From positions 186,001-250,000 of the forward strand of contig NZ_QBKU01000002.1 in NCBI RefSeq assembly GCF_003054325.1: 64,000 nt of DNA, written 5' to 3'. Origin of the DNA: Sulfitobacter mediterraneus (lineage in GTDB: Bacteria > Pseudomonadota > Alphaproteobacteria > Rhodobacterales > Rhodobacteraceae). Under the pieces are notes generated by a model that made no database searches, was not told the origin of the DNA, and was given only the letters and a program-made list of their open reading frames with translations. Below are positions 36,800-45,245 of the stretch, in pieces; positions within the stretch are counted from its first letter, which is position 1; each line of letters begins with the position of its first letter. The position numbers and the translations under genes were made by a program.

Positions 36800-37354
36800 A
36801 TGGAAGGTTTTACCATTATTGATGGCGTGGTGGCGTTGGTCATCGTGTTGTCGGCCCTGCTGGCCTATGGCCGTGGGCTGGTGCGTGAGAGCATGGCAAT
36901 TGTGGGCTGGGTCGCGGCAGCGGTTCTGGCGTTTCTGTTTGCGCCGCGCGTCGAACCCTTGGTGCGCGAAATTCCGGTTGTCGGTGAATTTCTGGCCGAC
37001 AGTTGCGAATTGTCGATCATTGGCGCCTTTGCCATCGTTTTTGCCATTGCGCTGATCGTTGTATCCCTGTTCACACCGCTGTTTTCCTCGCTGGTCCAAC
37101 GCTCGGTTCTAGGCGGTCTGGATCAGGGGCTTGGGTTCGTTTTTGGCGTGGCGCGGGGCATCTTGCTGGTTGCGATTGCATTCTTTGTCTACGACACCGT
37201 GATCACCGGCCAGCAATACACCATTGTGGACGAAAGCCGCTCTGCCGCTGTGTTTGGTCAGTTTACCGGCCAGATCGAAGACCAAAACCCAGAAGAGGCC
37301 ATGGGCTGGATCACCTCGCGCTATGAGGCATTGGTGGGCAACTGCGGGCAATAA
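36800..37354 (+). CDS. cvpA: CvpA-family membrane protein
   Basis: A 184-residue inner-membrane protein with four hydrophobic segments (FTIIDGVVALVIVLSALLAY and three later). CvpA lies next to purF in many bacteria, as here (purF starts 151 bp downstream). In other bacteria it affects colicin V export and envelope stability; the exact role is unsettled. Confidence 0.88.
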   Translation: MEGFTIIDGVVALVIVLSALLAYGRGLVRESMAIVGWVAAAVLAFLFAPRVEPLVREIPVVGEFLADSCELSIIGAFAIVFAIALIVVSLFTPLFSSLVQRSVLGGLDQGLGFVFGVARGILLVAIAFFVYDTVITGQQYTIVDESRSAAVFGQFTGQIEDQNPEEAMGWITSRYEALVGNCGQ

Positions 37355-37504
37355 GCCCCGCGCCCTGCCCCCTGACAACGGCAATCCGGTCACGGTTACT
37401 GGCAAAGTCGAAAACCGCCCAGATCAGACGTTCTTGCGGGGTGACATGGGCGATCATTCCCCCTAAACAGGCGTTGTCTGTTAGCCGGATTCGGAGCCTC
37501 ACCG

Positions 37505-39001
37505 TTGTCCAAGATCATGCCTCCCGCCCATCCCTTTGACACCTCCTATCTGCGCGATAGTGACGATGGTGATAAACTCAAGGAAGAATGCGGGGTGTTC
37601 GGCGTGATCGGCGTTGCCGACGCTGCCAATTTTGTCGCCCTCGGCCTGCACGCTTTGCAACATCGCGGCCAAGAGGCCGGCGGCATTGTCAGCCATCACC
37701 CCGACGCCGGTTTCCAATCTGCCCGCCGCTTTGGCTACGTGCGCGATAACTTCACCTCGCAAGACGTCATGGAAACCCTGCCCGGCCCGCTGGCTATCGG
37801 GCATGTGCGCTATTCCACGTCCGGCAATAAAGGCCCCACCGCGATCCGCGATGTACAGCCGTTCTTTGGCGAATTTGCCATGGGCGGCGCGGCCATTGCC
37901 CACAACGGCAATATCACCAACGCCGAGGCCCTGCGCCGTGAATTGATCGAACGGGGCAGCATTTTCCAATCTTCGTCCGACAGTGAATGCATCATTCACC
38001 TGATGGCTCGTTCCTTGCAACGCAACATCCCCGAACGCATGGAAGACGCCCTGCGGCGGGTTGAAGGTGCGTTTTCCGTGGTGGCGATGACCCGCACCAA
38101 GCTGATTGGTGTGCGTGATCCATTGGGCGTGCGCCCGCTGGTTCTGGGCAAGGTCGGTGACGGCTGGGCATTGAGTTCGGAAACCTGTGCGCTGGATATC
38201 ATCGGCGCGGAATTTGTACGTGAGATTGAACCGGGCGAGATGGTGGTCATCACCTCCAAAGGGCTTGAATCGCATTTCCCCTTCCGCCGTCAGGCCTCGC
38301 GGTTCTGTATCTTTGAACATGTCTACTTCAGCCGTCCTGACAGCATTCTGGGTGGTCGGTCCGTCTATGAAACCCGCGAAAACATTGGCCGCGAATTGGC
38401 CAAGGAAAGCCCGGTTGAGGCGGATCTGGTCTGCCCCGTTCCGGACAGTGGCACGCCCGCAGCGATCGGTTTCTCGCTGGAATCCGGCATCCCCTATGCG
38501 ATGGGGATCATTCGCAACCAATACATGGGCCGCACGTTCATCGAGCCAACCGAACAGATCCGCAACATGGGTGTGCGCCTGAAGCTGAACGTCAACCGCG
38601 CTTTGATCAAGGGCAAGCGGGTGATCTTGGTGGACGATAGCGTTGTGCGCGGCACAACCAGCCGTAAGATCAAGGAAATGATCCTTGATGCAGGCGCCAA
38701 GGAAGTGCACTTCCGTATTGCATCGCCGCCCACAGCATGGCCCTGTTTTTATGGGGTCGACACACCGCAGCGGGAAAAATTGCTGGCCGCGACCATGTCC
38801 GAAGACGAAATGCGCGAACATCTGGCAGTGGACAGCCTCAAGTTCATCTCGCTCGACGGGTTGTACCGTGCGGTGGGTGAAACCAAGGGCCGCGATAAGA
38901 ATTGCCCACAATATTGCGATGCCTGTTTCTCGGGCGAATATCCGGTCACCCCTGCCGATCAGATCAGCCACGGCTTTGAGATGAAGCCAGCGGCGGAATA
39001 G
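37505..39001 (+). CDS. purF: Amidophosphoribosyltransferase
   Basis: The first committed step of purine synthesis. The 498-residue reading has the N-terminal nucleophile cysteine in EECGVFGVIG (Cys29, after a 28-residue propeptide), the glutamine-binding LQHRGQEAGG and PRPP motif VILVDDSVVRGTTS. The start is chosen as TTG 37505 because GGAG lies eight bases upstream; ATG 37517 is in frame but 20 bases from that site. The C-terminus holds CPQYCDACF, compatible with an iron-sulfur cluster ligand set. Confidence 0.94.
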   Translation: MSKIMPPAHPFDTSYLRDSDDGDKLKEECGVFGVIGVADAANFVALGLHALQHRGQEAGGIVSHHPDAGFQSARRFGYVRDNFTSQDVMETLPGPLAIGHVRYSTSGNKGPTAIRDVQPFFGEFAMGGAAIAHNGNITNAEALRRELIERGSIFQSSSDSECIIHLMARSLQRNIPERMEDALRRVEGAFSVVAMTRTKLIGVRDPLGVRPLVLGKVGDGWALSSETCALDIIGAEFVREIEPGEMVVITSKGLESHFPFRRQASRFCIFEHVYFSRPDSILGGRSVYETRENIGRELAKESPVEADLVCPVPDSGTPAAIGFSLESGIPYAMGIIRNQYMGRTFIEPTEQIRNMGVRLKLNVNRALIKGKRVILVDDSVVRGTTSRKIKEMILDAGAKEVHFRIASPPTAWPCFYGVDTPQREKLLAATMSEDEMREHLAVDSLKFISLDGLYRAVGETKGRDKNCPQYCDACFSGEYPVTPADQISHGFEMKPAAE

Positions 39002-39012
39002 CAACACTTGTG

Positions 39013-39037
39013 CGCAAGCCCCATGGCGGCGCTTGCG
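39013..39037 (+). terminator. Possible purF terminator hairpin
   Basis: CGCAAGC (39013-39019) pairs with GCTTGCG (39031-39037) around an 11-base loop, 12 bp after the purF stop. No T-run follows. Confidence 0.4.
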
Positions 39038-39061
39038 TGATCCTGCACTGCCCCCTATCTG
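39033..39061 (+). promoter_or_regulatory. Possible promoter of the leader-yjhX operon
   Basis: TTGCGT (39033-39038) and TATCTG (39056-39061) are 17 bases apart. A start near 39068 would give a leader of about 154 bases containing the short ORF and hairpins before yjhX. Confidence 0.45.
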
Positions 39062-39102
39062 AGCCTCAACGTATCGCCCAGCCGCGATATGATGGAGTGT
39101 TT

Positions 39103-39129
39103 ATGTCTACGATTGTGGTCCGCCACTAA
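39103..39129 (+). CDS. Eight-codon leader ORF upstream of yjhX
   Basis: ATG TCT ACG ATT GTG GTC CGC CAC TAA encodes MSTIVVRH. GGAG ends five bases before the ATG, a good ribosome-binding site. Its first six bases, ATGTCT, are complementary to AGACAT at 39212-39217, inside the yjhX initiation region. CG (39110-39111) and TGG (39116-39118) extend the pairing to 39207-39211. In E. coli the yjhX homologue topAI is controlled by a short leader ORF (toiL) on which antibiotic-stalled ribosomes free the topAI start. A parallel role is inferred. Hydrophobic residues then arginine are seen in drug-sensing leader peptides. Confidence 0.6.
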   Translation: MSTIVVRH

Positions 39130-39192
39130 GATCCGGCCAACCGGATCGACCTAACCCAAACCCCTACCGCGCGTCAGGCCGGTGGGCGTTTT
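39130..39192 (+). promoter_or_regulatory. Two hairpins in the yjhX leader
   Basis: First, GATCCGG and CCGGATC (39130-39136 and 39141-39147), a perfect 7-bp stem with loop CCAA starting one base after the leader ORF stop. Second, CCTACCG and CGGTGGG (39163-39169 and 39180-39186, with one G-U pair), followed by CG and four Ts (39189-39192), which resembles a weak terminator. Such structures fit a leader that controls read-through into yjhX. Confidence 0.5.
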
Positions 39193-39221
39193 GTGTTGAC
39201 GTAAATCCACGAGACATCACA

Positions 39222-39479
39222 GTGAACATCTCAAAACACGAACAACGTGTTTTGCACGTCCTTGCACAGGGCGGCGCAATTCATTTCGAACGTATGCCGA
39301 ACGGCAAAATCAACAGCGTCAGTTGTTACACACGGCAGGGACATCTGCTGGACGATTGCACGCTTTCCCTCTTTGACCGCCTCAAGAAACGGCGGTTCAT
39401 CAAATCTACACGCGGACGTCCCTACAGGGTCACACAGCAGGGTCTGGCCTGTGTCCGCGCACAACTCGACAACAGATAG
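39222..39479 (+). CDS. yjhX: YjhX/TopAI-family toxin-like protein
   Basis: An 85-residue protein. MNISKHEQRVLHVLAQGG, SCYTRQGHLLDDCTL and the end GLACVRAQLDNR match the YjhX (UPF0386) family. E. coli YjhX, called TopAI, binds and inhibits topoisomerase I. The start is GTG 39222; no ATG lies nearby and the Shine-Dalgarno is weak (GAGA), as expected for a gene opened by a leader switch. The next gene starts eight bases after the stop. Confidence 0.88.
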   Translation: MNISKHEQRVLHVLAQGGAIHFERMPNGKINSVSCYTRQGHLLDDCTLSLFDRLKKRRFIKSTRGRPYRVTQQGLACVRAQLDNR

Positions 39480-39487
39480 GCAATGAT

Positions 39488-39949
39488 ATGACTATGACCA
39501 TCACACCAACCCGCGCCGATGACATCCCTGCCCTTGGGCAAATCCTTGATCAGACAGAGCTTTTTCCTTCCGACATGCTCAAGGATATGCTGGAACCTGC
39601 CTTGGACGGCAGCAGCCCTGCGCTGTGGCTGACCGCACAGCTGGACGGCACCGCCATCGGGTTCAGCTATAGCGAACCTGAAATGCTTGCCGAAGGGGCG
39701 TGGAACATGCTGGCCATCGCCATCGCGCCGGAGCATCAGGGCAAAGGGCACGGCGCAGACCTTGTCCGCGCCACAGAGGCACAGCTGCGCGAGACCGCTC
39801 AGCGATTGCTGATTGTGGAAACCTCCGGGTTGGAGGCATTCGCATCCACGCGCCGGTTTTATGACGCCGCCGGATATGACCAAGAGGCCCGTATCCGGGA
39901 CTTTTGGGCCGATGGCGATGACAAGGTGATCTTTCGCAAGCGCCTTTGA
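39488..39949 (+). CDS. GNAT-family N-acetyltransferase (possible YjhQ-like partner)
   Basis: A 153-residue acetyltransferase with the acetyl-CoA motif APEHQGKGHGADLV and a following RRFYDAAGYDQEARI. In E. coli the topAI toxin gene is followed by yjhQ, a GNAT protein that acts as its antitoxin. Here a GNAT gene follows yjhX by eight bases, which suggests the same pairing, although GNAT genes are common. A second ATG two codons in is possible. Confidence 0.8.
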   Translation: MTMTITPTRADDIPALGQILDQTELFPSDMLKDMLEPALDGSSPALWLTAQLDGTAIGFSYSEPEMLAEGAWNMLAIAIAPEHQGKGHGADLVRATEAQLRETAQRLLIVETSGLEAFASTRRFYDAAGYDQEARIRDFWADGDDKVIFRKRL

Positions 39950-39951
39950 CC

Positions 39952-39990
39952 GGTTGGCCCCTAACCCGCGATGCAGGTCGGGGGCCAACC
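39952..39990 (+). terminator. Stem-loop after the yjhX-GNAT operon
   Basis: GGTTGGCCCC (39952-39961) and GGGGCCAACC (39981-39990) are perfectly complementary across a 19-base loop, starting two bases after the acetyltransferase stop. No T-run follows, so it may be a terminator helper or an mRNA-end stabiliser. Confidence 0.5.
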
Positions 39991-40032
39991 TCCTGCCAGG
40001 TTTTGTCAGCATCTCATGACATAACCCACAGC

Positions 40033-40446
40033 ATGGAACATGCTCCCGCCCCGCTTTTGGCTTTGATTGCCAAATGGTCCGGCCCAGCCCAGCAAGGGCT
40101 TTGGGCCTGCCGCGCCATTTTTCACGATGTGGCAGGGGCCGCTGGCATTGGCGATCTGGATGAAAGTCTGAAATGGGGGCAGCCTTCATGGCGGCCAATC
40201 AAACCGCGCACGGGATCGACCCTGCGCGTCAGCTGGGACAGTGGTGATCCCGATCACCTGCCCCTGTTTGTCGATTGCAAAACCGATCTGGCCAGCCGGA
40301 TGCAGAGCCTCTACCCCGATTTGCCACAAAATGACGGGCGGCGGCGTCTGGCAGTGGATCTCACCCAGCCTCTGCCGGAACAGGCCATTGCCCATCTGGC
40401 GCAGATGACCTTTTGTTATCATCTGAAAACCGCCTCGGTCGGCTAA
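40033..40446 (+). CDS. DUF1801-family protein
   Basis: A 137-residue product starting at ATG 40033. ESLKWGQPSW and the later LFVDCKTDL follow the pattern of DUF1801 (YdhG-like) proteins. No catalytic role is established. An earlier ATG at 39946 would run through the stem-loop behind the acetyltransferase gene and add 29 unlikely residues, so it is rejected. The ribosome-binding site is weak. Confidence 0.75.
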   Translation: MEHAPAPLLALIAKWSGPAQQGLWACRAIFHDVAGAAGIGDLDESLKWGQPSWRPIKPRTGSTLRVSWDSGDPDHLPLFVDCKTDLASRMQSLYPDLPQNDGRRRLAVDLTQPLPEQAIAHLAQMTFCYHLKTASVG

Positions 40447-40583
40447 TCTCCGCCGTCCCACTGGCAGGCTTTGGCTGACGTCAAGGCACCCCCCTTTTAC
40501 CTTCTCACAACCGTTGTTAGCTGCCCGTTAACACGACACCAGTTAAGCACTCCGCGCAAAGCAGCGGGCGCAAGAAGGCACAT

Positions 40584-40850
40584 ATGACATCGCAGACATC
40601 ACAGGGGCAGACGCCCCCACAAGTGGCCAAGCTGGCCACTGAACAAGTTCGCTTGGAACGCACCGCATTGATCGGCATTTTTGGAAGCAACGCCGCCCCC
40701 GGCGCATTGATCCGCACCAACCGTGGCAAGTTTGAACGGGTTGCCGTGGGTGATAAGGTCGCAGGGGGCATCGTGGCCGCGATCAGTGAGGACAGTCTGG
40801 TCTTGGCCAAACGCGGCAAAACCACCTTGATGAAACTGCCCCAAACCTGA
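40584..40850 (+). CDS. Small protein with a GspC/PilP-like domain
   Basis: An 88-residue product after GAAGG. The segment LIGIFGSNAAPGALIRTNRG and VAVGDKVAGGIVAAISEDSL follows the homology-region pattern of GspC/PilP secretion-system proteins. No transmembrane anchor or signal peptide is visible, so it is not a complete GspC. Similar small proteins are found in Rhodobacteraceae under uncertain names. Function unknown. Confidence 0.6.
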   Translation: MTSQTSQGQTPPQVAKLATEQVRLERTALIGIFGSNAAPGALIRTNRGKFERVAVGDKVAGGIVAAISEDSLVLAKRGKTTLMKLPQT

Positions 40851-40893
40851 CAGCAGCCTTGACGCGCAAGGCCGCGAGGTGCAAACCGCGCCC

Positions 40894-41529
40894 ATGACAA
40901 AAACCGTATTGATCACTGGCGCCTCGCGCGGCCTCGGTGCCGCTCTGGCAGAGGCATTGGCCCCCACCCATCACATCATCGCTGTGGCCCGTACCACCGG
41001 CGCATTGGAAGAGCTGGACGACCGCATCCAAGCCGCAGGCGGCAGCGCCACGCTGGCGCCGATGGACATCACCACCGCCGATGCCATGGCGGTGCTGTGC
41101 AAGGGCATCCATGGCCGTTGGGGCAGCCTTGATCTTTGGATGCACACCGCCATTCACGCCGCGCCCTTGGCCCCTGCCGATCATGTGGATGCCAAACATC
41201 TGGCCAAATCCATGGACATCAACGTCACCGCCACATCGCGGCTGATCACCTATGTTGCGCCCTTGCTGGGGCAATCCGGTCAAGCGGTGTTCTTTGACGA
41301 CCCTTGCGCGGGAGAGAAGTTCTTTGGCAGCTATGGTGCCTCCAAGGCCGCGCAGATGGCATTGGCCCGCTCTTGGCAGGCCGAAACCGCCAACATCGGC
41401 CCCAAGATCCAGATCGCCACACCCGCGCCTATGCCCACCGGCACCCGCGCCCGGTTCTTCCCCGGCGAGGATCGCAGCCCGCTGAGCGACACCAAAACCC
41501 AGGCCGCTGCGGTATTGGCGCAACTCTAG
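40894..41529 (+). CDS. Short-chain dehydrogenase/reductase
   Basis: A 211-residue SDR. The dinucleotide-binding motif is TGASRGLGAALAE and the catalytic YGASK is present. The usual NNAG after strand 4 is replaced by MHTAIHAA. I start at ATG 40894 (MTKTVLITG); GTG 40879 is five codons earlier. The substrate is unknown. It may be cotranscribed with the gene before it (43 bp). Confidence 0.8.
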   Translation: MTKTVLITGASRGLGAALAEALAPTHHIIAVARTTGALEELDDRIQAAGGSATLAPMDITTADAMAVLCKGIHGRWGSLDLWMHTAIHAAPLAPADHVDAKHLAKSMDINVTATSRLITYVAPLLGQSGQAVFFDDPCAGEKFFGSYGASKAAQMALARSWQAETANIGPKIQIATPAPMPTGTRARFFPGEDRSPLSDTKTQAAAVLAQL

Positions 41530-41619
41530 CCGCTGCTGTTGGGTTAATTGCAGCTCGGCAAGGCCCCCGTCCTTGCCCAGTCGCTGCCCCTCGCCTATCA
41601 AGGCGAAAAAGGGGCTTTC

Positions 41620-42405
41620 ATGCGTATTCTGATCACAAATGACGATGGTATCAACGCGCCCGGACTGAAGGTGCTGGAAGAGATTGCCAAAACCCTTGCC
41701 GGACCGGACGGCGAGGTCTGGACCTGTGCGCCTGCGTTTGAGCAATCCGGCGTTGGCCATTGCATCAGCTATACCCACCCGATGATGATCGCCAAGATGG
41801 ACGAGCGCAGCTTTGCCGCCGAAGGATCCCCCGCCGATTGCGTTTTGGCCGCGCTGCATGACGTGATGCCGGACACCCCACCCGATCTGGTGCTGTCAGG
41901 TGTGAACCGTGGCAATAACTCGGCTGAAAACACGCTCTATTCCGGGACAATTGGTGGCGCGATGGAAGCAGCGCTGCAAGGTGTGCCGGCCATTGCCCTG
42001 TCGCAGTATTATGGCCCCGCCAACCGCGACATGGACAATCCCTTTGACGCATCCGCCAAGCACGGCGTTGACGTCATTCGCCGTATCCTGTCCGCCACAC
42101 CAGCCGAGACCGATGGTTACCGCCTGTTTTACAACGTGAATTTTCCGCCCGTACCCGGCGCGGATGTCAAAGGCATCCGTCTGGCCGAACAAGGCCGCCG
42201 CCCCGGCACCGGCTTTTCAACAGAGCCGCATCTGTCGCCCTCGGGCCGCCGCTTTTTGTGGATCAGAGGCGGTGATCAACAGATCAAAACCGCCCCCGGC
42301 ACCGATGCAGCCGTGAACCTTGAGGGTTATATCTCGGTCACGCCGATGCGGGCCGATCTGACCGCGCATGACATGATGCAATCGCTGGATGGCATCAACA
42401 CATGA
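41620..42405 (+). CDS. surE: 5'/3'-nucleotidase SurE
   Basis: A metal-dependent phosphatase acting on nucleoside monophosphates, linked to stationary-phase survival. [15 protein letters not shown] carries the catalytic Asp pair; [22 protein letters not shown] is the phosphate-binding segment. The 261-residue reading starts at ATG 41620 behind AAAAAGGGG. It overlaps pcm as ATGA, in the conserved surE-pcm-nlpD order. Confidence 0.95.
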   Translation: MRILITNDDGINAPGLKVLEEIAKTLAGPDGEVWTCAPAFEQSGVGHCISYTHPMMIAKMDERSFAAEGSPADCVLAALHDVMPDTPPDLVLSGVNRGNNSAENTLYSGTIGGAMEAALQGVPAIALSQYYGPANRDMDNPFDASAKHGVDVIRRILSATPAETDGYRLFYNVNFPPVPGADVKGIRLAEQGRRPGTGFSTEPHLSPSGRRFLWIRGGDQQIKTAPGTDAAVNLEGYISVTPMRADLTAHDMMQSLDGINT

Positions 42406-43058
42406 GTGATCCCGCCACCTCTGATGCCGAACGCAAGATGCAGTTCCTATATGCGTTGCGCTCCAAGGGGGTGACGGACAACCGTGTGCTGTCGGCCATG
42501 GAAGCGGTGGATCGCGGGCCGTTCATCAAGGGGCTGTTTTCCGAACGCGCCTATGAGGACATGCCGCTGCCGATTGCCTGCGGCCAGACCATCAGCCAGC
42601 CCTCTGTGGTGGGCCTGATGACCCAAGCCCTTGAAATCAGCCCGCGCGACAAGGTGCTGGAGATCGGCACCGGTTCTGGCTATCAGGCGGCCATCCTCAG
42701 CAAACTGGCGCGCCGAGTCTACACCATCGACCGGCACCGCCGTTTGGTCCAGGAGGCCCGCAGCATCTTTGACGCGCTGGACATGCACAATATCACCGCC
42801 ATCACCGCCGACGGCAGCTTTGGCTTGTCCGAACAGGCACCGTTTGACCGCATCATCGTGACCGCCGCCGCCGAAGACCCGCCCGGTCCGCTGCTGGCAC
42901 AGCTCAAGGAAGGCGGCATCATGGTGCTGCCTGTGGGCCAATCGGATGCGGTGCAGCACCTGATCCGCGTGCGAAAATCCGCCGATGGCCTCGAATATGA
43001 CGAATTACGCTCTGTCCGCTTTGTTCCCCTGTTGGAAGGGTTGGGCAAAGACGGATAA
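42402..43058 (+). CDS. pcm: Protein-L-isoaspartate O-methyltransferase
   Basis: Repairs isoaspartyl damage in proteins with SAM. The 218-residue enzyme has the SAM-binding [15 protein letters not shown] and the acceptor-site [15 protein letters not shown]. The start overlaps surE by four bases. Confidence 0.96.
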   Translation: MSDPATSDAERKMQFLYALRSKGVTDNRVLSAMEAVDRGPFIKGLFSERAYEDMPLPIACGQTISQPSVVGLMTQALEISPRDKVLEIGTGSGYQAAILSKLARRVYTIDRHRRLVQEARSIFDALDMHNITAITADGSFGLSEQAPFDRIIVTAAAEDPPGPLLAQLKEGGIMVLPVGQSDAVQHLIRVRKSADGLEYDELRSVRFVPLLEGLGKDG

Positions 43059-43119
43059 ATACATTATGGTATGCGAAAATTCCGGACGACACGGAATAGA
43101 CGCGGATGAGGACATGCAG

Positions 43120-44394
43120 ATGCACCGTTCATTGATACGCCGCCGCGCGCGGCTGACCCTGTTGGCAGGCGGCAGCGCCGTTATTCTGGCCGCTTGCGGC
43201 GATCAGCCACTTGATTTCGACCTGCGCGGCCTCGGCGGCGGTTTCAGCACCGCCGAAGCGGCCACCGGCCCTCTGGCCAAACGCCCCAAGCCCGACGATC
43301 GCGGGATCATCTCTTATCCCAGCTATCAGGTTGCGGTCGCCCGGCGCGGCGACACGTTGGATGACGTGGCCGCACGGGTCGGCGCAGATGCGTCCACATT
43401 GGCCAGCTACAACGGGATCGAGGTCGACGTGGCCCTGCGCAAAGGTGAGATCATCGCGCTGCCCAACCGCGTTGCCGAGCCTTCGCCCGCGACAGGCGCA
43501 GCAGGCACCGGACCCATCAAACCATTGGATATCACGAGCATTGCCGAAGGGGCCATTGCCCGTGCGCCGGAAACACCGGCCGTGGAAACCGCCGCCCTGC
43601 CGCCTTCCAAACCCGCAGCCAAGCCAAAGGCTGAGCCTGTGCAAACCGGCAAAGAGCCAATCCGCCATCAGGTAGAGCGCGGCGAGACCGCCTATACCAT
43701 CGCGCGGCTTTATGCGGTGCCGGTCAAGGATCTGGCCGAATGGAACGGACTTGGTGCCGATTTCGCATTGCGTGAGGGTCAGTTCCTGCTGATCCCCGTG
43801 CCGCAACAGGCCCCGCCAAAGCGCAAACCGCAGCCCACCACGGCCAAAAAGACCGCAGCCGCTGCGCCGAAGGCCGCCGCGACCACCACCCTGCCCGGTG
43901 CCGGATCGCCAACACCAACACCGCCCTCTGCGGCCAAACCATTGCCGCAAGACAGCACGGCCAAGCCGCTGACCCAAAAGGAAAAAGCCGCGCCAGCCAA
44001 ACCTGTGGCCGATGTCGGAAAGCCCACCAAAACAGCGAAGGCAGGCAAGCTTTTGACGCCGGTAAAGGGCAGCATCATTCGGGGCTATTCCAAGGGCCGA
44101 AATGAAGGCATCAACATCAAAGCCGCTGCGGGCGCCGCGGTGAAAGCCGCCGACAAGGGCACCGTTGCTGCGATCACCAAGAACGCTGAGGGCGTGCCGA
44201 TTGTAGTGGTCCGCCACGCCGACAATTTGCTCACGGTCTATGCAAACGTCACCGATGTCAGCGTTAAGAAAGGTGACAAGGTCGCGCGCGGTCAATCCAT
44301 CGCCAAGCTGCGCAGCGGCGATGATGCCTATGTGCATTTCGAAGTGCGCAAAGGGTTTGATAGCGTCGATCCCGAGCCGTTTATCAACGGCTGA
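43120..44394 (+). CDS. nlpD: NlpD/DipM-like lipoprotein: LysM repeats plus M23 domain
   Basis: A 424-residue envelope lipoprotein. The lipobox is ILAAC, after a basic N-terminus. Two LysM domains (around YQVAVARRGDTLDDVA and HQVERGETAYTIA) precede a long Pro/Ala/Lys-rich linker and a C-terminal M23 peptidase domain. The M23 zinc ligands are degenerate (NEGINIKA, YVHFEVRKG), so like EnvC/NlpD it probably activates amidases rather than cutting. I start at ATG 43120, seven bases after GAGGA; earlier in-frame ATGs lack a site. It follows pcm, as usual. Confidence 0.9.
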   Translation: MHRSLIRRRARLTLLAGGSAVILAACGDQPLDFDLRGLGGGFSTAEAATGPLAKRPKPDDRGIISYPSYQVAVARRGDTLDDVAARVGADASTLASYNGIEVDVALRKGEIIALPNRVAEPSPATGAAGTGPIKPLDITSIAEGAIARAPETPAVETAALPPSKPAAKPKAEPVQTGKEPIRHQVERGETAYTIARLYAVPVKDLAEWNGLGADFALREGQFLLIPVPQQAPPKRKPQPTTAKKTAAAAPKAAATTTLPGAGSPTPTPPSAAKPLPQDSTAKPLTQKEKAAPAKPVADVGKPTKTAKAGKLLTPVKGSIIRGYSKGRNEGINIKAAAGAAVKAADKGTVAAITKNAEGVPIVVVRHADNLLTVYANVTDVSVKKGDKVARGQSIAKLRSGDDAYVHFEVRKGFDSVDPEPFING

Positions 44395-44402
44395 TCAAGG
44401 GT

Positions 44403-45245
44403 TTAGCCCAGCGTCACACCCTTGCGGCCCGCCAGATCGACAAAATACTGCCACGCCACGCGGCCCGACCGTGCGCCGCGTGTGGCCTGCCATTCAATCG
44501 CCTCGGCCCGCAGATCATCATCGCTGATCTGCACCCCATGGGCGTCGCAATAGCCCCGGATCATCGCCAGGTATTGGTCCTGATCGCAGGGATGAAAACC
44601 AAGCCAAAGGCCAAAGCGATCCGATAGGGATACCTTTTCCTCGACCGCCTCAGACGGGTTGATCGCCGATCCACGTTCATTTTCGATCATATCGCGCGGC
44701 ATCAGATGGCGACGATTTGAGGTGGCATACAGCACCACATTGTCCGGCCGCCCTTCGATCCCGCCATCCAGAACCGCTTTGAGCGATTTGTAATGCGCGT
44801 CATCATGACCAAAGCTCAGATCATCACAGAACAGGATAAACCGCTGCGGCGCACCGCGCAGTAGCGACAGCAAACGCCCCACTGATGGCAGGTCTTCGCG
44901 CTGCAACTCCACAATCCGCAGCCGGTCATGGCTGGCGTGAACATCGGCGTGTATCGCTTTGACAAGGCTGGATTTCCCCATGCCCCTCGCCCCCCAAAGC
45001 AGCGCATTGTTGGCTGGCAGGCCCGCCGCAAACTGGCGGGTGTTGGCATGCAATGTATCGCGCGACCGGTCTATGCCGACCAAAAGCCCCAGATCGACAC
45101 GCGACACGTTCCCAACCGGTTCAAGCCGATCTGGATCCGTGTGCCAGACAAAGGCAGTGGCGGCGTCAAAATCAGGCGCGTCCAAAGGCGCAGGGGCCAT
45201 GCGTTCTAGCGCCGCTGCGATACGTTCCATCGGATCTATGGTCAC
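44403..45245 (-). CDS. DUF815-family AAA ATPase
   Basis: A 280-residue protein with Walker A GARGMGKSS, a Walker B-like LFCDDLSFG and the sensor stretch YATSNRRHLM. DUF815 proteins are widespread predicted ATPases without a settled role. The start overlaps the tatC stop (ATGA, 45242-45245), suggesting joint translation with the Tat genes. Confidence 0.88.
   Translation of the reverse strand: MTIDPMERIAAALERMAPAPLDAPDFDAATAFVWHTDPDRLEPVGNVSRVDLGLLVGIDRSRDTLHANTRQFAAGLPANNALLWGARGMGKSSLVKAIHADVHASHDRLRIVELQREDLPSVGRLLSLLRGAPQRFILFCDDLSFGHDDAHYKSLKAVLDGGIEGRPDNVVLYATSNRRHLMPRDMIENERGSAINPSEAVEEKVSLSDRFGLWLGFHPCDQDQYLAMIRGYCDAHGVQISDDDLRAEAIEWQATRGARSGRVAWQYFVDLAGRKGVTLG

Noticed and set aside
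37499-39007. 502-codon minus-strand frame over purF
   Set aside because: Exact antisense of a certain gene in GC-rich DNA; no ribosome-binding site and no recognisable domain.
40528-40546. TTAA repeats upstream of the 40584 gene as a CtrA box
   Set aside because: Spacing is 11 bases; the CtrA full site has seven.
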